Part shown: positions 44,844-56,925 of the stretch, one piece after another
How the letters are laid out: each line of letters opens with the position of its first letter
How positions within the stretch are numbered: the stretch's first letter is position 1
Assembly (NCBI GenBank): GCA_021818585.1
Contig: JAKATU010000035.1
Location: 62,001 to 126,000, forward strand
DNA: 64,000 bases
DNA from: Acidobacteriota bacterium
GTDB lineage: Bacteria > Acidobacteriota > Terriglobia > Terriglobales > Acidobacteriaceae
Reading direction: 5' to 3'
The notes under the pieces: model-generated
What the model was told of the DNA's origin: nothing
The model's database searches: none
Seen by the model: only the letters and a program-made list of their open reading frames with translations
Program-made: the position numbers and the translations under genes

Positions 44844-45835
44844 CGTTCTCCCCCGTTCTTACCCTTGGCAGTTGCTGACCGTCTCCACGCCGCGTCGCGT
44901 ATTCTCTTGCGCCACACAGCAGGAAACCACACAAAAAATGCGAAATGCATTGCGGCCCGCACCGTTGGCCGGCCCTCAAAGCAAAATGACCACACAATCT
45001 CCGCCCACTCCCGCCGGCTCGCTCCGGCGGCGCGAGCCTTCCACGCGCACTGCACCGCAATAAACCACGAGTAAGCACGCGGCTCCATGCGCCACGCATG
45101 CCCGCGCACCCAGTTCAATGACGTCCGCCAGTCAACATTACGACTCACCGTCCCGCGGCCATCCTCTGTTCGATACACCACCAGCGGCTCGTCCAGCATC
45201 CTGATGCGAACACCCTCCTCGCGGCTCGCGCGCAGCAGCCAGTCCCAGTCCTGGTGCACTATCAACCCTGCCGCAAACGGAGTTCGCAGCAGCAACTCCC
45301 GTCTTGCCAGCAGGGTCGATGTCTGCACAAACCCTCCACCCACAGCCCATCCCTTGCGGCAAAACAGGTACTCCTCAATCCGTTCCTCACCCCCGTACAC
45401 CCGCCGCGGAAACACATATTCACTGCGCGGAGTCCTCACCACCACCCGGCAACTCACCACCGCAAATTCTTCCTCGCTGCGCAGCGCCACTTCCATTTGC
45501 CGCTGCAGCTTATCTGGCATCCACTCATCGTCGTCATCCAGAAAGGCAATCCATTCACCCCGCGACGCCTTCACGCCCGCATTCCGTGCCGCACTGCCGC
45601 CCACGCCGCCGCTATGGATCACCCGCAGCCGTTTGCCCTTGTCCAGATCCCACTCCAGCCCGCGAGGACACTCTCCAAACCCATCGGCGCTGTCATCCAC
45701 CACCACCACTTCGCAGTTGGCATAGCTCTGCTGCAGAGCGCTCTGTATCGCCTGCCGCAACCACGGCGAACGCCCCACCGTCGGCACCACCACGCTCACC
45801 ATCGGAGCCAGCCCTTCGGCTTGCAGGTCTTCCAT
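44777..45835 (-). CDS. GT2-family glycosyltransferase
   Basis: GT-A transferase of 352 residues: MVSVVVPTVGRSPWLRQAI at the N-terminus, VVVVDDSADG, the DxD region IAFLDDDDEWMPDKL and VHQDWDWLLRASRE. The C-terminal 60 residues are Arg/Trp-rich and include LVSRPRTLSRCLRG, which overlaps gmhA. First gene of the short GT2-gmhA-gmhB run; probably adds a sugar, perhaps the heptose, to the surface polysaccharide. Confidence 0.86.
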   Translation of the reverse strand: MEDLQAEGLAPMVSVVVPTVGRSPWLRQAIQSALQQSYANCEVVVVDDSADGFGECPRGLEWDLDKGKRLRVIHSGGVGGSAARNAGVKASRGEWIAFLDDDDEWMPDKLQRQMEVALRSEEEFAVVSCRVVVRTPRSEYVFPRRVYGGEERIEEYLFCRKGWAVGGGFVQTSTLLARRELLLRTPFAAGLIVHQDWDWLLRASREEGVRIRMLDEPLVVYRTEDGRGTVSRNVDWRTSLNWVRGHAWRMEPRAYSWFIAVQCAWKARAAGASRREWAEIVWSFCFEGRPTVRAAMHFAFFVWFPAVWRKRIRDAAWRRSATAKGKNGGERWRLVSRPRTLSRCLRGVIWMK

Positions 45836-46052
45836 ACTGACTCAATGCCCTATCGAAGAAGTTAGGCCCAGCTTACCTTTGCTAACTTTCCCCTACTTAG
45901 CCGATAACACCTGCTCGGTCACACCTCGGTAACTCAATTCCCAATTCGGCAACCCCATTCCCAATTTGGCCCCACACCCTCTGAACCTCAGCCGCCATCC
46001 CCCGCGCCGCTTTTGGTCGCATCTTCCTCTGCGAGTAAGACATAATGTCTCT

Positions 46053-47468
46053 GTGACCCAGGTTTCTGTCATCGGCGCCGGACCCAACGGACTGTCCGCT
46101 GCGATCTACGCCGCAATGGCTGGTTTTCCTGTCGAAGTCTTCGAGGCCCAACCCATTCCCGGCGGCGCGGCGCGCACCCTCCCGCTCACCCTCCCCGGCT
46201 TTCTGCATGACTTCGGCTCTGCTGTCCATCCCATGGCCGTCGGCTCGCCCTTTTTCCGCTCCCTGCGGCTTGAACGCTTCGGTCTCAACTGGATCTATCC
46301 TGAAATCCAGCTCGCCCATCCCTTCGACGACGGCTCCGCCACAGTCCTCTATCAAGATCTACAGAAAACCGCGCCCAATCTCGGCCTCGACAGCCCTGCC
46401 TGGCTCCGCCTCATGCGTCCCCTCGCCAACCGCTGGTGGGACTTCGCCGACGACGCGCTCAGCCCCATCCTGCGCTTCCCCAGTCAGCCATTTCTCATGG
46501 CCCGCTTCGGAGCCAACGCCATGCTCCCGGCCCAGACGTTCGCCAACCTCCACTTCAAGCTCCCCCGCACGCGCGCCCTCTTCGCCGGGCTCGCTGCTCA
46601 CTCTTCCATGGAGCTCGGCGCGCCCTTCAGCAGCGCCATCGGCCTCGTGCTGGCAGCCGCGGCCCACAGCGTCGGCTGGCCCATCCCACAGGGAGGAGCG
46701 CAATCCATCACCAACTCCCTCATTGCCTGCCTCAACGACCTCAACGGCACAATCCACACCAGTCATCCCGTCCACTCGATCGACAACCTCCCTCATCCCA
46801 ACTCACTCACCTTCTGCGATCTCACCCCGCGCCAGCTCCTCCGCATCGCCGGCAATCGCCTCACCCCGGAATACGCACGCAAGCTCCAGTCCTTCCGCTA
46901 TGGCCCAGGCTCCTTCAAAATCGACTACGCCCTATCCGAGCCCGTTCCCTGGCGCGCACCCGAGTGCCGCAAGGCGCTCACCCTCCACCTCGGCGGCTCG
47001 TTTGAAGAAATCGCCCGGTCCGAAGCCGCCATCTCCTGTGGAGACCACCCCCGGAAGCCCTTCGTCCTCGTCTCCCAGCCCACCATCTGCGATCCCTCCC
47101 GCGCGCCGCAAGGTCAGCATGTGCTCTGGGCTTACTGCCACATCCCCAACGACTCGCCCTTCGACATGACCGAGCGCATCGAAAACCAGATCGAGCGCTT
47201 CGCACCCGGCTTCCGCGACTGCATCCTCGCCCGCCACATCTCCTCACCTGGCACCCTCGAGTCCATGGACGAAAACCTCGTCGGCGGCGATATCAACGGC
47301 GGCGCATTCAACCTCCGCCAGCTTTTCTTCCGCCCCACCCGCGACTACTACAGCACCTCCAACCCCCACATCTACCTATGCTCGGCATCCACGCCTCCCG
47401 GGGGCGGAGTCCACGGCATGTGCGGCTACCACGCCGTCGAAGCAGCCCTGCTCACCCGTGGCGCTTAG
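46053..47468 (+). CDS. Phytoene-dehydrogenase-like FAD oxidoreductase
   Basis: CrtI/NDP-sugar-type flavoprotein, about 471 residues. VSVIGAGPNGLSAAIYAAMA binds FAD, with GGAARTLPLTLPGFLHDFGS after it and a C-terminal contact ASTPPGGGVHGMCGYHAV. I choose the GTG at 46053 (VTQVSVIGAG); the frame is open to 45966, but that extension is Pro/Arg-rich without domain signal. It resembles the family often annotated as CrtI-like in acidobacteria; no carotenoid genes adjoin it, so the substrate is unknown. Confidence 0.82.
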   Translation: MTQVSVIGAGPNGLSAAIYAAMAGFPVEVFEAQPIPGGAARTLPLTLPGFLHDFGSAVHPMAVGSPFFRSLRLERFGLNWIYPEIQLAHPFDDGSATVLYQDLQKTAPNLGLDSPAWLRLMRPLANRWWDFADDALSPILRFPSQPFLMARFGANAMLPAQTFANLHFKLPRTRALFAGLAAHSSMELGAPFSSAIGLVLAAAAHSVGWPIPQGGAQSITNSLIACLNDLNGTIHTSHPVHSIDNLPHPNSLTFCDLTPRQLLRIAGNRLTPEYARKLQSFRYGPGSFKIDYALSEPVPWRAPECRKALTLHLGGSFEEIARSEAAISCGDHPRKPFVLVSQPTICDPSRAPQGQHVLWAYCHIPNDSPFDMTERIENQIERFAPGFRDCILARHISSPGTLESMDENLVGGDINGGAFNLRQLFFRPTRDYYSTSNPHIYLCSASTPPGGGVHGMCGYHAVEAALLTRGA

Positions 47469-47567
47469 CCCCGATTTCCCGGCTTACTTACTGCTGTAAC
47501 CATTTACACAAAACGGTTGCCCATCTTTGCCCGTTTAGTGTCTACTTGCGCCGCAAGGAAAATTCTC

Positions 47568-49058
47568 ATGAGTTACGTCCTCTCTTTAGACCAGGGCACT
47601 ACCAGTTCCCGCGCCATCCTTTTTGACCACAACGGCTCCATCGCGGGCGTCGCGCAGCACGAATTCCGCCAGATCTACCCCAGCTCCGGATGGGTCGAGC
47701 ACGACCCCATGGACATCCTCACCTCCCAGATGAGCTCCGCCGTCGAAGTCCTCACCCGCGTCGGCGCTCGCCCCCGCGACATCGCCGCCATCGGCATTAC
47801 AAACCAGCGGGAAACCACCATCGTCTGGGACCGCGAAACCGGCAAGCCCGTGCACAACGCCATCGTCTGGCAAGACCGCCGAACCGCCGCCCAATGCCGC
47901 GAACTCAAGGAAGCCGGCTTCGAAGACACCATCCGCAGCCGTACCGGGCTCCTGCTTGATCCCTACTTCTCCGGCACCAAGGTCGCCTGGATCCTCGACA
48001 ACGTCGAAGGCGCTCGCGAGCGCGCCCGGCAAGGCAAGCTCGCCTTCGGCACCGTCGACAGCTGGCTCATCTGGAACCTCACCAGCGGCAAGCGTCACGT
48101 CACCGACTACACCAACGCCTCTCGCACCATGCTCTTCAACATCCGCGACGGCCGCTGGGACGAAGAAATCCTCGACCGCCTCCATATTCCCGCCAGCATG
48201 ATGCCAGAAGTTGTCTGGTCCTCCCAGCGCATCGGCGAAGTCACCACCTCGCTCGGCCTCGGCGCCGCGCCCATCGCGGGCATCGCCGGCGATCAGCAGG
48301 CCGCGCTCTTCGGCCAGCTCTGCGTCAACCCCGGCGACTCCAAAAACACATACGGAACCGGCTGCTTCCTCCTTGAAAACATCGGCACACACTTCCTCCA
48401 GTCCAGGCACCGCCTCATCACCACCCTCGCCGCCGGCGCCCGCCAGCAAATGGAATACGCCCTCGAAGGCTCCATCTTCATCGGCGGCGCGGTCGTACAG
48501 TGGCTCCGCGACAATCTCCGCCTCGTCTGGAACTCCAGCGACATCGAAACCCTCGCCGCATCCGTCCCGGATTCCGGCGGCGTTGTCTTCGTCCCCGCCT
48601 TTGCCGGCCTCGGCGCGCCGCACTGGGACCCCAACGCCAGCGGCCTCATCATCGGCCTCCACCGCGGCACCTCTGCCGGACACATCGCTCGGGCCGCACT
48701 CGAAAGCATCGCCTTTCAGGTCGGCGACGTCTTTGACGCCATGCAGTCGGAAACCGGCAACTCCATCTCCGAACTCCGCGTCGACGGCGGTGCCGCCGCT
48801 AACGATCTCATGCTCCAGTTCCAGGCCGATCTCCTCGGCCTTCCCGTCAGTCGCCCTTCCATGCTCGAAACCACCGCCCTCGGCGCCGCTTACCTCGCCG
48901 GTCTCGCCGTCGGTTTCTGGGGCAGCGTCGAAGACATCCAGGCCCATCGCGCCGAGCAGACCCTCTTCACCCCGCGCGCCGATCGCACCGCCATCGAAAC
49001 CGGCCGCAACCGCTGGCAAAACGCCGTGGAACGCTCCAAAGGATGGAACAATCTGTGA
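47568..49058 (+). CDS. glpK: Glycerol kinase
   Basis: Phosphorylates glycerol to glycerol 3-phosphate. 496 residues of the FGGY family: [20 protein letters not shown] at the N-terminus, [38 protein letters not shown] and [18 protein letters not shown] at 47568 follows AAGGAAAATTCTC, so I discard the 17-codon extension upstream. First gene of glpK-glpD-glpF, overlapping glpD by 16 bases. Confidence 0.97.
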   Translation: MSYVLSLDQGTTSSRAILFDHNGSIAGVAQHEFRQIYPSSGWVEHDPMDILTSQMSSAVEVLTRVGARPRDIAAIGITNQRETTIVWDRETGKPVHNAIVWQDRRTAAQCRELKEAGFEDTIRSRTGLLLDPYFSGTKVAWILDNVEGARERARQGKLAFGTVDSWLIWNLTSGKRHVTDYTNASRTMLFNIRDGRWDEEILDRLHIPASMMPEVVWSSQRIGEVTTSLGLGAAPIAGIAGDQQAALFGQLCVNPGDSKNTYGTGCFLLENIGTHFLQSRHRLITTLAAGARQQMEYALEGSIFIGGAVVQWLRDNLRLVWNSSDIETLAASVPDSGGVVFVPAFAGLGAPHWDPNASGLIIGLHRGTSAGHIARAALESIAFQVGDVFDAMQSETGNSISELRVDGGAAANDLMLQFQADLLGLPVSRPSMLETTALGAAYLAGLAVGFWGSVEDIQAHRAEQTLFTPRADRTAIETGRNRWQNAVERSKGWNNL

Positions 49059-50638
49059 ACCGCGACCAGATGCTCCAAAATCTCAAGTCCCGCACCACCC
49101 CCTGGGACATCGTCATCATCGGCGGCGGAGCCACCGGCGCCGGAGTAGCCGTCGATGCCGCCTCGCGCGGCTTCGATGTCCTCCTGCTCGAAGCCATGGA
49201 CTTCGGCAAAGGAACCTCCAGCCGCAGCACCAAGCTTGTCCACGGCGGCGTCCGCTATCTCGAGCAGGGCAACGTCTCCCTCGTCATGTCCGCCCTTAAA
49301 GAGCGCGGACTCCTCCGCCAGAACGCGCCCCATCTCGTCCATGACCTCGCCTTCATCGTCCCCAACTATGCCTGGTGGCAAACACCCTTTTACGGTGCGG
49401 GGCTTAAAGTCTACGACCTCCTCGCCGGGCGCTACGGCTTCGGCAAATCCCGCCTGCTCTCGCAGGAAGAAACCATCGAGCGCTTGCCCAACATCGAGCG
49501 TAACGAGCTGCGCGGCGGCGTCGTCTATTACGACGGCCAGTTCGACGACGCCCGCCTCCTCATCGACCTCATCTCCACCGCCGCAGACCACGGAGCAACC
49601 CTCCTCAACTACTTCCCCGTCACCGCCATCACCAAGGGACCAGATGGCAGAGACAACGCCGGCCTGGTCAACGGCGTCACCGCCGTCGATTCGGAATCCG
49701 GCGAAGCCTTCCAGATTCCCGCCAAAGTCGTCGTCAACGCCACCGGCATGTTCACCGACGCCATCCGTCACATGTCCGACCCCTCCGCCGACCGCATGAT
49801 CTCTCCGAGTCAGGGCATCCATCTCGTCTTCGACAGATCCTTTCTCCGCGGAGACAGCGCCCTCATGGTCCCCCGCACCAGCGATGGCCGCGTGCTCTTC
49901 GCCATTCCCTGGCACAACCACACCGTCGTCGGAACCACAGACACCCCCATCCCGGAAGCCGTCTACGAGCCGCGCCCCCTCGAAGAAGAAATCGACTTCA
50001 TCCTCGAAACCGCAGCCGAGTACCTCAGCCATCCACCCCGGCGCAGCGACGTCCTCAGTGTTTACGTCGGCGTCCGCCCCCTCGTAAAGTCCGATTCCGG
50101 CAACAAAACCTCCTCGCTCTCCCGTGACCACGTCATCCACATCGACAATTACGGACTGCTCACCATCACCGGCGGCAAGTGGACCACCTACCGCCACATG
50201 GCCGAGGACTGCGTCGATAACGCTATCGACCTCGGCCCGCTCGAAGAGCGCCCATGCCGCACCCATAACCTGCCCATCCACGGCTACCTGGAGGACACCT
50301 CCAACCTCGGCCATCTCCGCGTATACGGCGCGCTCGCCGAACAAATCCAGCGCCTCGCCGCATCCGACCCACTGCTCGGCCGGCAGCTCCATCCCGCGCT
50401 CCCCTACATCGCCGCCGAGGTCGTCTGGGCCACCCGCCACGAGCTCGCCCGCACCGTCGAAGACGTCCTCGCGCGCCGCACCCGCGCACTCTTTCTCAAC
50501 GCGCATGCCGCCATTCAGATGGCCCGTCCCGTCGCCGCCCTCATGGCAGAAGAACTCCATCATCCACCTGCATGGGTCCAATCCCAGGTCACCACCTTCA
50601 CCCAGCTCGCAACCCAGTACACACTCCCATCGAGGTAG
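49043..50638 (+). CDS. glpD: Aerobic glycerol-3-phosphate dehydrogenase
   Basis: Membrane-associated FAD enzyme oxidising glycerol 3-phosphate to dihydroxyacetone phosphate and feeding electrons to quinone. 531 residues: FAD motif [20 protein letters not shown], then [20 protein letters not shown], typical of GlpD/GlpA, and a C-terminal helical domain. The start [10 protein letters not shown] overlaps the glpK end, so translation is coupled. Confidence 0.96.
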   Translation: MEQSVNRDQMLQNLKSRTTPWDIVIIGGGATGAGVAVDAASRGFDVLLLEAMDFGKGTSSRSTKLVHGGVRYLEQGNVSLVMSALKERGLLRQNAPHLVHDLAFIVPNYAWWQTPFYGAGLKVYDLLAGRYGFGKSRLLSQEETIERLPNIERNELRGGVVYYDGQFDDARLLIDLISTAADHGATLLNYFPVTAITKGPDGRDNAGLVNGVTAVDSESGEAFQIPAKVVVNATGMFTDAIRHMSDPSADRMISPSQGIHLVFDRSFLRGDSALMVPRTSDGRVLFAIPWHNHTVVGTTDTPIPEAVYEPRPLEEEIDFILETAAEYLSHPPRRSDVLSVYVGVRPLVKSDSGNKTSSLSRDHVIHIDNYGLLTITGGKWTTYRHMAEDCVDNAIDLGPLEERPCRTHNLPIHGYLEDTSNLGHLRVYGALAEQIQRLAASDPLLGRQLHPALPYIAAEVVWATRHELARTVEDVLARRTRALFLNAHAAIQMARPVAALMAEELHHPPAWVQSQVTTFTQLATQYTLPSR

Positions 50639-50647
50639 AAAGCACAG

Positions 50648-51376
50648 ATGCGCTCACCACTTCTCGGCGAATTCATGGGCACCATGATCATGATCATCCT
50701 CGGCGACGGCGTCGTCGCCGGCGTGCTCCTCAAACGCTCTAAGGCAGAAAACAGCGGCTGGATCGTCATCACCGCCGGATGGTGCTTCGCCGTCCTATGC
50801 GGCATCTTCACCGCCATCCTCTTCGGCAGCAGCGCCGCAGACCTCAACCCCGCCTTCGCACTCGCCGGTGCCGTCCAGACCGGCGCATGGTCCACCGTCC
50901 TGCCCTACACCCTCGCAGAAGTCGCCGGTGCCTTCGTGGGAGCCATCTTCGTCTGGCTTCACTACTGGCCCCACTGGAGCGTCAGCGAAGACCCCGATGC
51001 CAAACGCGCGATCTTCTGCACCATCCCCGCAATTCGTAACCGTTTCTGGAACTTTTTCAGTGAGGCGCTCGCCACCTTCGTCCTCGTCCTCTCCGTCGGC
51101 GCACTCAACTCCCGCTTCAGTGTCCCCAACGGAGCAGCACCCGGCCTCTCGCCCTATCTCGTCAGTTGCGTAGTCTGGGGCATCGGCCTCGGCCTCGGCG
51201 GAACCACCGGCTATGCCGTCAACCCCGCCCGCGACTTCGGCCCGCGCCTCGCCCACTCCATCCTGCCCATCCCCGGCAAAGGCAAATCCGACTGGAGCTA
51301 CTCGCCCATCCCCATCCTCGGCCCAGCCATAGGAGCCATCCTCGCCGGCTACCTCCTGAAACTCATCTCCGCCTAG
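50648..51376 (+). CDS. glpF: Glycerol uptake facilitator (aquaglyceroporin)
   Basis: MIP-family channel of 242 residues with six spans. Both half-helix motifs are present: NPA in DLNPAFALAG and in YAVNPARDFGPRLAH, where the Asp after NPAR is the glycerol-facilitator mark. It follows glpD by 9 bases; gene order K-D-F is the reverse of the common F-K-D. Closes a full glycerol uptake and oxidation operon. Confidence 0.96.
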   Translation: MRSPLLGEFMGTMIMIILGDGVVAGVLLKRSKAENSGWIVITAGWCFAVLCGIFTAILFGSSAADLNPAFALAGAVQTGAWSTVLPYTLAEVAGAFVGAIFVWLHYWPHWSVSEDPDAKRAIFCTIPAIRNRFWNFFSEALATFVLVLSVGALNSRFSVPNGAAPGLSPYLVSCVVWGIGLGLGGTTGYAVNPARDFGPRLAHSILPIPGKGKSDWSYSPIPILGPAIGAILAGYLLKLISA

Positions 51377-51396
51377 AATCCCGGTACCAATCGACA

Positions 51397-51429
51397 GGTG
51401 GCCCACTCAAGCTCTGCTTGGGTGGGGTC
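51397..51429. repeat. Hairpin element, GGTGGCCCA...TGGG family
   Basis: CCCACTCAAGC (51402-51412), loop TCT, GCTTGGGTGGG (51416-51426): an 11-bp stem with one G-T pair, framed by GGTGG and GTC. Twenty bases after the glpF stop, where it could also end transcription. Arms almost equal those at 17482-17514. Confidence 0.7.
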
Positions 51430-51445
51430 GGAGAGACACCAGTTA

Positions 51446-51487
51446 CCCCATACTTTCTTTTCACGACTTTCGGAATGAAAGTATGGG
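51446..51487. repeat. Second hairpin after glpF
   Basis: CCCATACTTTC (51447-51457) and GAAAGTATGGG (51477-51487) form a perfect 11-bp stem around a 19-base loop. The CCCA ... TGGG frame fits the same family with different arms and a longer loop. Confidence 0.6.
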
Positions 51488-51606
51488 ACCAAATCGGCGC
51501 AAACCGCCGACCAGTGCCTCATAACTCAACTCCACTCCAAAAAGTTCAGGATGTCATGCTGAGCAAAGCGAAGCATCCCGGCGATGCAAACGCTGCAATC
51601 ACCGCA

Positions 51607-51864
51607 TCAAATTTCTCCCGATGAATTCCCTCGATTCGCAACCCACGCCGCCAGGACAGCCAGCCCCATAAGCGAACCCCCAACCAGCGGTCCGGCAATG
51701 ATTTTGTAATGGACGTGCGAAAAAATAAAGAAGCTGAAGGGAATCCACACCGCCACAAACACCACGCCTGCCAGAATCAGCCGAGCAGTCTCACACCGCC
51801 CTTTCTTCGCAGGCGCACAATCGCCCGCAGCAATCAGCACCAATCTGATACTCTTTCGCCTCAC
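51607..51864 (-). CDS. Small two-span membrane protein
   Basis: An 85-residue ORF with a basic N-terminus and two hydrophobic stretches (LILAGVVFVAVWIPFSFF and IIAGPLVGGSLMGLAVLAAW). I recognise no family. The first 25 residues (MRRKSIRLVLIAAGDCAPAK) may not be translated. No overlapping real gene opposes it, because the CcdC-like gene starts at 52087. Confidence 0.5.
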   Translation of the reverse strand: MRRKSIRLVLIAAGDCAPAKKGRCETARLILAGVVFVAVWIPFSFFIFSHVHYKIIAGPLVGGSLMGLAVLAAWVANRGNSSGEI

Positions 51865-52086
51865 GCGCAGAATCGAATCGCTTCACCCGCGCGAGTATAC
51901 AACTTCGCCGCGAACTTCAAACCAGTCTCATTTTCACCCCATCCACCCCAAAGCCTCTGCACACCATCCCAGCCTCATCGGCCACCCGCAAAATTGCTAT
52001 CCTTTAGTCAGGCGCGGCAAGGCCAGTTCGCCGCCAACCCATTTCCCAACATCCGCAGCCGCTCCACCCGCTGCCCCAAGGACCAC

Positions 52087-52608
52087 ATGCCCCCCGTAAA
52101 CATCACCCCCACCGACTACGCCGTTGCCTCGCTCTTCGGAGCCATCGTCATCATCCTCTGGCGCATTCGCGAAGGCCGTTCCCCCGTCACCCTCAGGAAA
52201 ATCCTCATCCCCCCGGCTGGCATGTCCACAGGCTTTGTCATGTTCCTCTTTCCCATCTGCCACATCCCCTGGCTCTGGGCCGGCTCCGCCTTCCTGCTCG
52301 GAGCCACACTCCTCGCCTGGCCCCTCAACGCCACCACCAGGCTTTACCGCGACGGAAACAGCATCATGATGAAGCGCTCCAGCGCCTTCCTCATGGTCGT
52401 CGTCGTCCTCGCCGCCATCCGATTCTTCGCCCGCGGCTACTTCGACCGATACGTCTCCGTCGAGCAGACCGGAGCCGTCTTTTATCTCCTCGCCTTCGGC
52501 ATGATCCTCTGCTGGCGTCTCACCATGTTTTTCAACTACCGCAAGCTCATCGCAAAACCCATCCCCGGTCAGGCCGCCCTCGTCGAAGAACCCGACCCAG
52601 CCTCGTAA
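52087..52608 (+). CDS. CcdC-like membrane protein (DUF1453)
   Basis: A 173-residue protein with five or so spans. AIVIILWRIREGRSPVTLRK, FPICHIPWLWAG and ILCWRLTMFFNYRKL match the CcdC family, named for a cytochrome-c biogenesis cluster in Bacillus but of unproven function. ATG at 52087; the frame stays open upstream to 51709, but those residues show no membrane pattern and oppose the small gene before it. It is convergent with kdsB, 7 bases apart. Confidence 0.78.
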   Translation: MPPVNITPTDYAVASLFGAIVIILWRIREGRSPVTLRKILIPPAGMSTGFVMFLFPICHIPWLWAGSAFLLGATLLAWPLNATTRLYRDGNSIMMKRSSAFLMVVVVLAAIRFFARGYFDRYVSVEQTGAVFYLLAFGMILCWRLTMFFNYRKLIAKPIPGQAALVEEPDPAS

Positions 52609-52615
52609 CCCAACC

Positions 52616-53341
52616 TCACTTTCGCGAAAGCAAAATCTGCTCCACTCGCAGCCGATCCTCCTCCGTATCCACTCCAATCGTGTCTCCCGGAGCCTCGGCC
52701 ACGTAAATATCCACCCCATTCGCCAGCAGCCGCAGCTGCTCCAGCCGCTCTACCAGCTCCAGCTCCGTCGGCTCCATCGCCGCAAACCGCTCCAGCGCCG
52801 CCTTCCGGTACGCATACACGCCCAGGTGCTTCCAATAGCCCGCAAACCCCACCCCGTCGCGATCAAACGGTATCGTAGCCCGCGAAAAATAAAGCGCGCG
52901 CCCATCCTTCGCCGTCACCACCTTCACCGCGTTAGGATTCCCCACATCATGCGCCTGGCACCGCACCGCCAGCGTGGAAACCTGCACCTCCGCCCGCTCA
53001 AACGGCTCCATCAGCGCCGACAAATGCGCCCCCGTCAGCAACGGCTCATCCCCCTGGATATTCACATAAATCTCCGCCTCGATCTCCCGCGAAACCGCAT
53101 GCACACGGTCCGTCCCGCTCGCGCAATCCGGAGAAGTCATCACCACTTCCATCCCATGCGTCTGCGCGTAGTACATAATCTCGTCCGCATCCGTCGCAAT
53201 CACCACCCGCTCCAACTGTGGACATGCCTTCGCCGCCTTGTACACCCACGCCACCATCGGCTCGCCCGCAATCTCCTTCAGTACCTTGCGCGGCAGTCGC
53301 GTTGAACCCAGCCGTGCCGGAATCACTCCCAGAACCTTCAT
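52616..53341 (-). CDS. kdsB: CMP-Kdo synthetase (3-deoxy-manno-octulosonate cytidylyltransferase)
   Basis: Activates Kdo for lipid A-core assembly. About 241 residues starting [19 protein letters not shown], the KdsB nucleotide loop, then [11 protein letters not shown] with the catalytic acidic pair, YFSRATIPF and [15 protein letters not shown]. The 20-residue upstream extension to 53401 has no domain content and I drop it. It shows that the organism makes Kdo-containing LPS, which fits the O-antigen and heptose genes. Confidence 0.95.
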   Translation of the reverse strand: MKVLGVIPARLGSTRLPRKVLKEIAGEPMVAWVYKAAKACPQLERVVIATDADEIMYYAQTHGMEVVMTSPDCASGTDRVHAVSREIEAEIYVNIQGDEPLLTGAHLSALMEPFERAEVQVSTLAVRCQAHDVGNPNAVKVVTAKDGRALYFSRATIPFDRDGVGFAGYWKHLGVYAYRKAALERFAAMEPTELELVERLEQLRLLANGVDIYVAEAPGDTIGVDTEEDRLRVEQILLSRK

Positions 53342-53484
53342 GCATCCACTCCCTTCACTCCGCAAATTCCCTTCTTCGATTCGCAGTCTACCTGTTCCCA
53401 CTCACTCCCGCCCGTTTGCCAGACCATACTCCCAGAAATTACCTTGGTCCGTGGCGCTGCAAGTTATCCAACGAGAGGGCACTA

Positions 53485-55443
<1,959 letters not shown>

Positions 55444-55491
55444 CCAACTCTTTCAATCTTTAGAAAAATTTGTCATCCCGCGCCTTCTTTG

Positions 55492-55509
55492 GCTCACCGA
55501 GAGGTGAGC
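55492..55509. terminator. Hairpin between convergent acs and GH gene
   Basis: GCTCACC-GAGA-GGTGAGC: a perfect 7-bp stem with a stable GNRA loop in the 76-base convergent gap. No U tract on either side. Confidence 0.45.
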
Positions 55510-55519
55510 AATTGACAGA

Positions 55520-56755
55520 CTAAAACCCGGTCAAAGCCGTAGGATCAAACCCCGTCTTGGCCTCCCAGACCATGTGTTCCCCCAGTAGATCCCAGCTCAC
55601 AAAATGCCCCGCACCCACCGGCTTGCCATTCTCCGGGTCGTAGCACTCATTCATCCCGCCGGTCGCCTTCAAATCCCGCACCAGCAGCGCCTGTGTCCGC
55701 TCTGCCAGCACCAGCGCCTGCTTGTGATAGCCATAATTCATCAGCCCGTGCATCAGCAGGTAATTCGGCAAAATCCACACCGGCCCCCGCCAATACCCAT
55801 GCACTGGGTCATACAGCTTCTGGTTCGGAGCCAGTGTCCGTATCCCATACACCGTCCAGAACTCCTTCGGGTTCAGCAGGTGCTCTTCAATCATCGTCTT
55901 CGCCTGCGCCTCGGTCGCCACGCTCGCCCACAGTGGAACAAAATTCGTCCACGTCAATATGTCGATCTTCTTCCCCGTCCGCGAATCAATATTCAAAAAC
56001 GTCCCTGCACTCGCCGACCACATCTGCGTCTGTATCCTCGCCTTCAGCGCCGCCGCCTTCGCGCGATACATCACCGCATCCTTCGCATACCCCAGCTTCT
56101 GCGCCAGCACCGCCATCGCCTCATACTCGCGATAGATGTAGCACTGTAAATCCACGCCCTCGGTAATCCGCGCCGGGTTGTCGCTCACAGCGGGATTATT
56201 ATCCACGCCGCTCTCCACTCCGTTGAACCACACAAACAGCCCATTCGGCTCCTGACGGGTGTCCTCCCAGAACTGCAATGTCTGCGCCAGCCGCTTATAC
56301 CAGGGCCGCAGCCACCCCACGCTCCCCATCGTCTCCGACGCCCGGTAAGCCATCTGCGCCAGAAAAGGCTTGCACTGCTCCGGCAACGACCACATCGCCT
56401 TCGTCGTCACCGTCCGCGGAGTGTAGCCCGTATCATCGGCATTCCTGCCCACAAAGCTCAGGAAGTCCTTCACCGTCGTCGCCAGCGGCTTGCCTTCATG
56501 GTCGTAGCTGAGTCCCACGCCCATAAAATAGCTGTCCCAGTCATACATCTGGTAATACGGTCCACTCGGCACCAGGTACGGATACCGCAATATCCCTGCG
56601 GCTGGCTTCACAATCTTTTCCTTCACCTGCGCCTTCGCAAACAGCCGCTCAATCTCGGTCTTCGCCTGCGGAGACCCCGCAACCATCTGCCCACCTGCCG
56701 TCCCCGCACACAACACCACTCCAGCCAGCCATCCCATCCATCGCTTTCCGTGCAT
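55520..56755 (-). CDS. Exported GH63/GH37-like glycoside hydrolase
   Basis: A 411-residue protein with an N-terminal signal peptide (MGWLAGVVLCAGTAGGQ). The rest reads as an (alpha/alpha)6 barrel: YQMYDWDSYFMGVGLSYDH near the N-terminus, EGVDLQCYIYREYEAM, and GYWRGPVWILPNYLLMHGL near the C-terminus, shared by trehalases, GH63 enzymes and mannosylglycerate hydrolases. The likely substrate is a small glucoside or mannoside such as trehalose or glycosylglycerate, outside the cytoplasm; not resolvable here. Confidence 0.8.
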   Translation of the reverse strand: MHGKRWMGWLAGVVLCAGTAGGQMVAGSPQAKTEIERLFAKAQVKEKIVKPAAGILRYPYLVPSGPYYQMYDWDSYFMGVGLSYDHEGKPLATTVKDFLSFVGRNADDTGYTPRTVTTKAMWSLPEQCKPFLAQMAYRASETMGSVGWLRPWYKRLAQTLQFWEDTRQEPNGLFVWFNGVESGVDNNPAVSDNPARITEGVDLQCYIYREYEAMAVLAQKLGYAKDAVMYRAKAAALKARIQTQMWSASAGTFLNIDSRTGKKIDILTWTNFVPLWASVATEAQAKTMIEEHLLNPKEFWTVYGIRTLAPNQKLYDPVHGYWRGPVWILPNYLLMHGLMNYGYHKQALVLAERTQALLVRDLKATGGMNECYDPENGKPVGAGHFVSWDLLGEHMVWEAKTGFDPTALTGF

Positions 56756-56818
56756 GCAACCCTCCGCTGAAATTCGCGCCCACCATCATAGTGACCTCAG
56801 CAAACCTCATGCACATGC

Positions 56819-56850
56819 GGGTGCCCCACATATTGAAAAGATGTGGGCTT
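56819..56850. repeat. Hairpin element, GGGTGCCCCA...TGGG family
   Basis: GGGTGCCCCACAT, loop ATTGAAAAG, ATGTGGGCTTCC. CCCACAT (56825-56831) pairs with ATGTGGG (56841-56847). It lies in the divergent spacer between the GH gene and aroA. Confidence 0.7.
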
Positions 56851-56925
56851 CCATCCCAAACGAGTCACACCGCATTCCGATGAAACCTGGTGCCTGCATT
56901 ATCCTGTAAGTAGGAGTCCATTACC

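Noticed and set aside
47586..50581. Long antisense frames over glpK and glpD (477 and 563 codons)
   Set aside because: Both mirror highly conserved genes and have the same Asp/Glu/Gly-rich shadow composition.
51546..51580. GATGTCATGCTGAGCAAAGCGAAGCATCCC as a mobile element end
   Set aside because: Resembles a degenerate phrase common in related intergenic DNA, but there is no inverted repeat or second good copy here to define an element.
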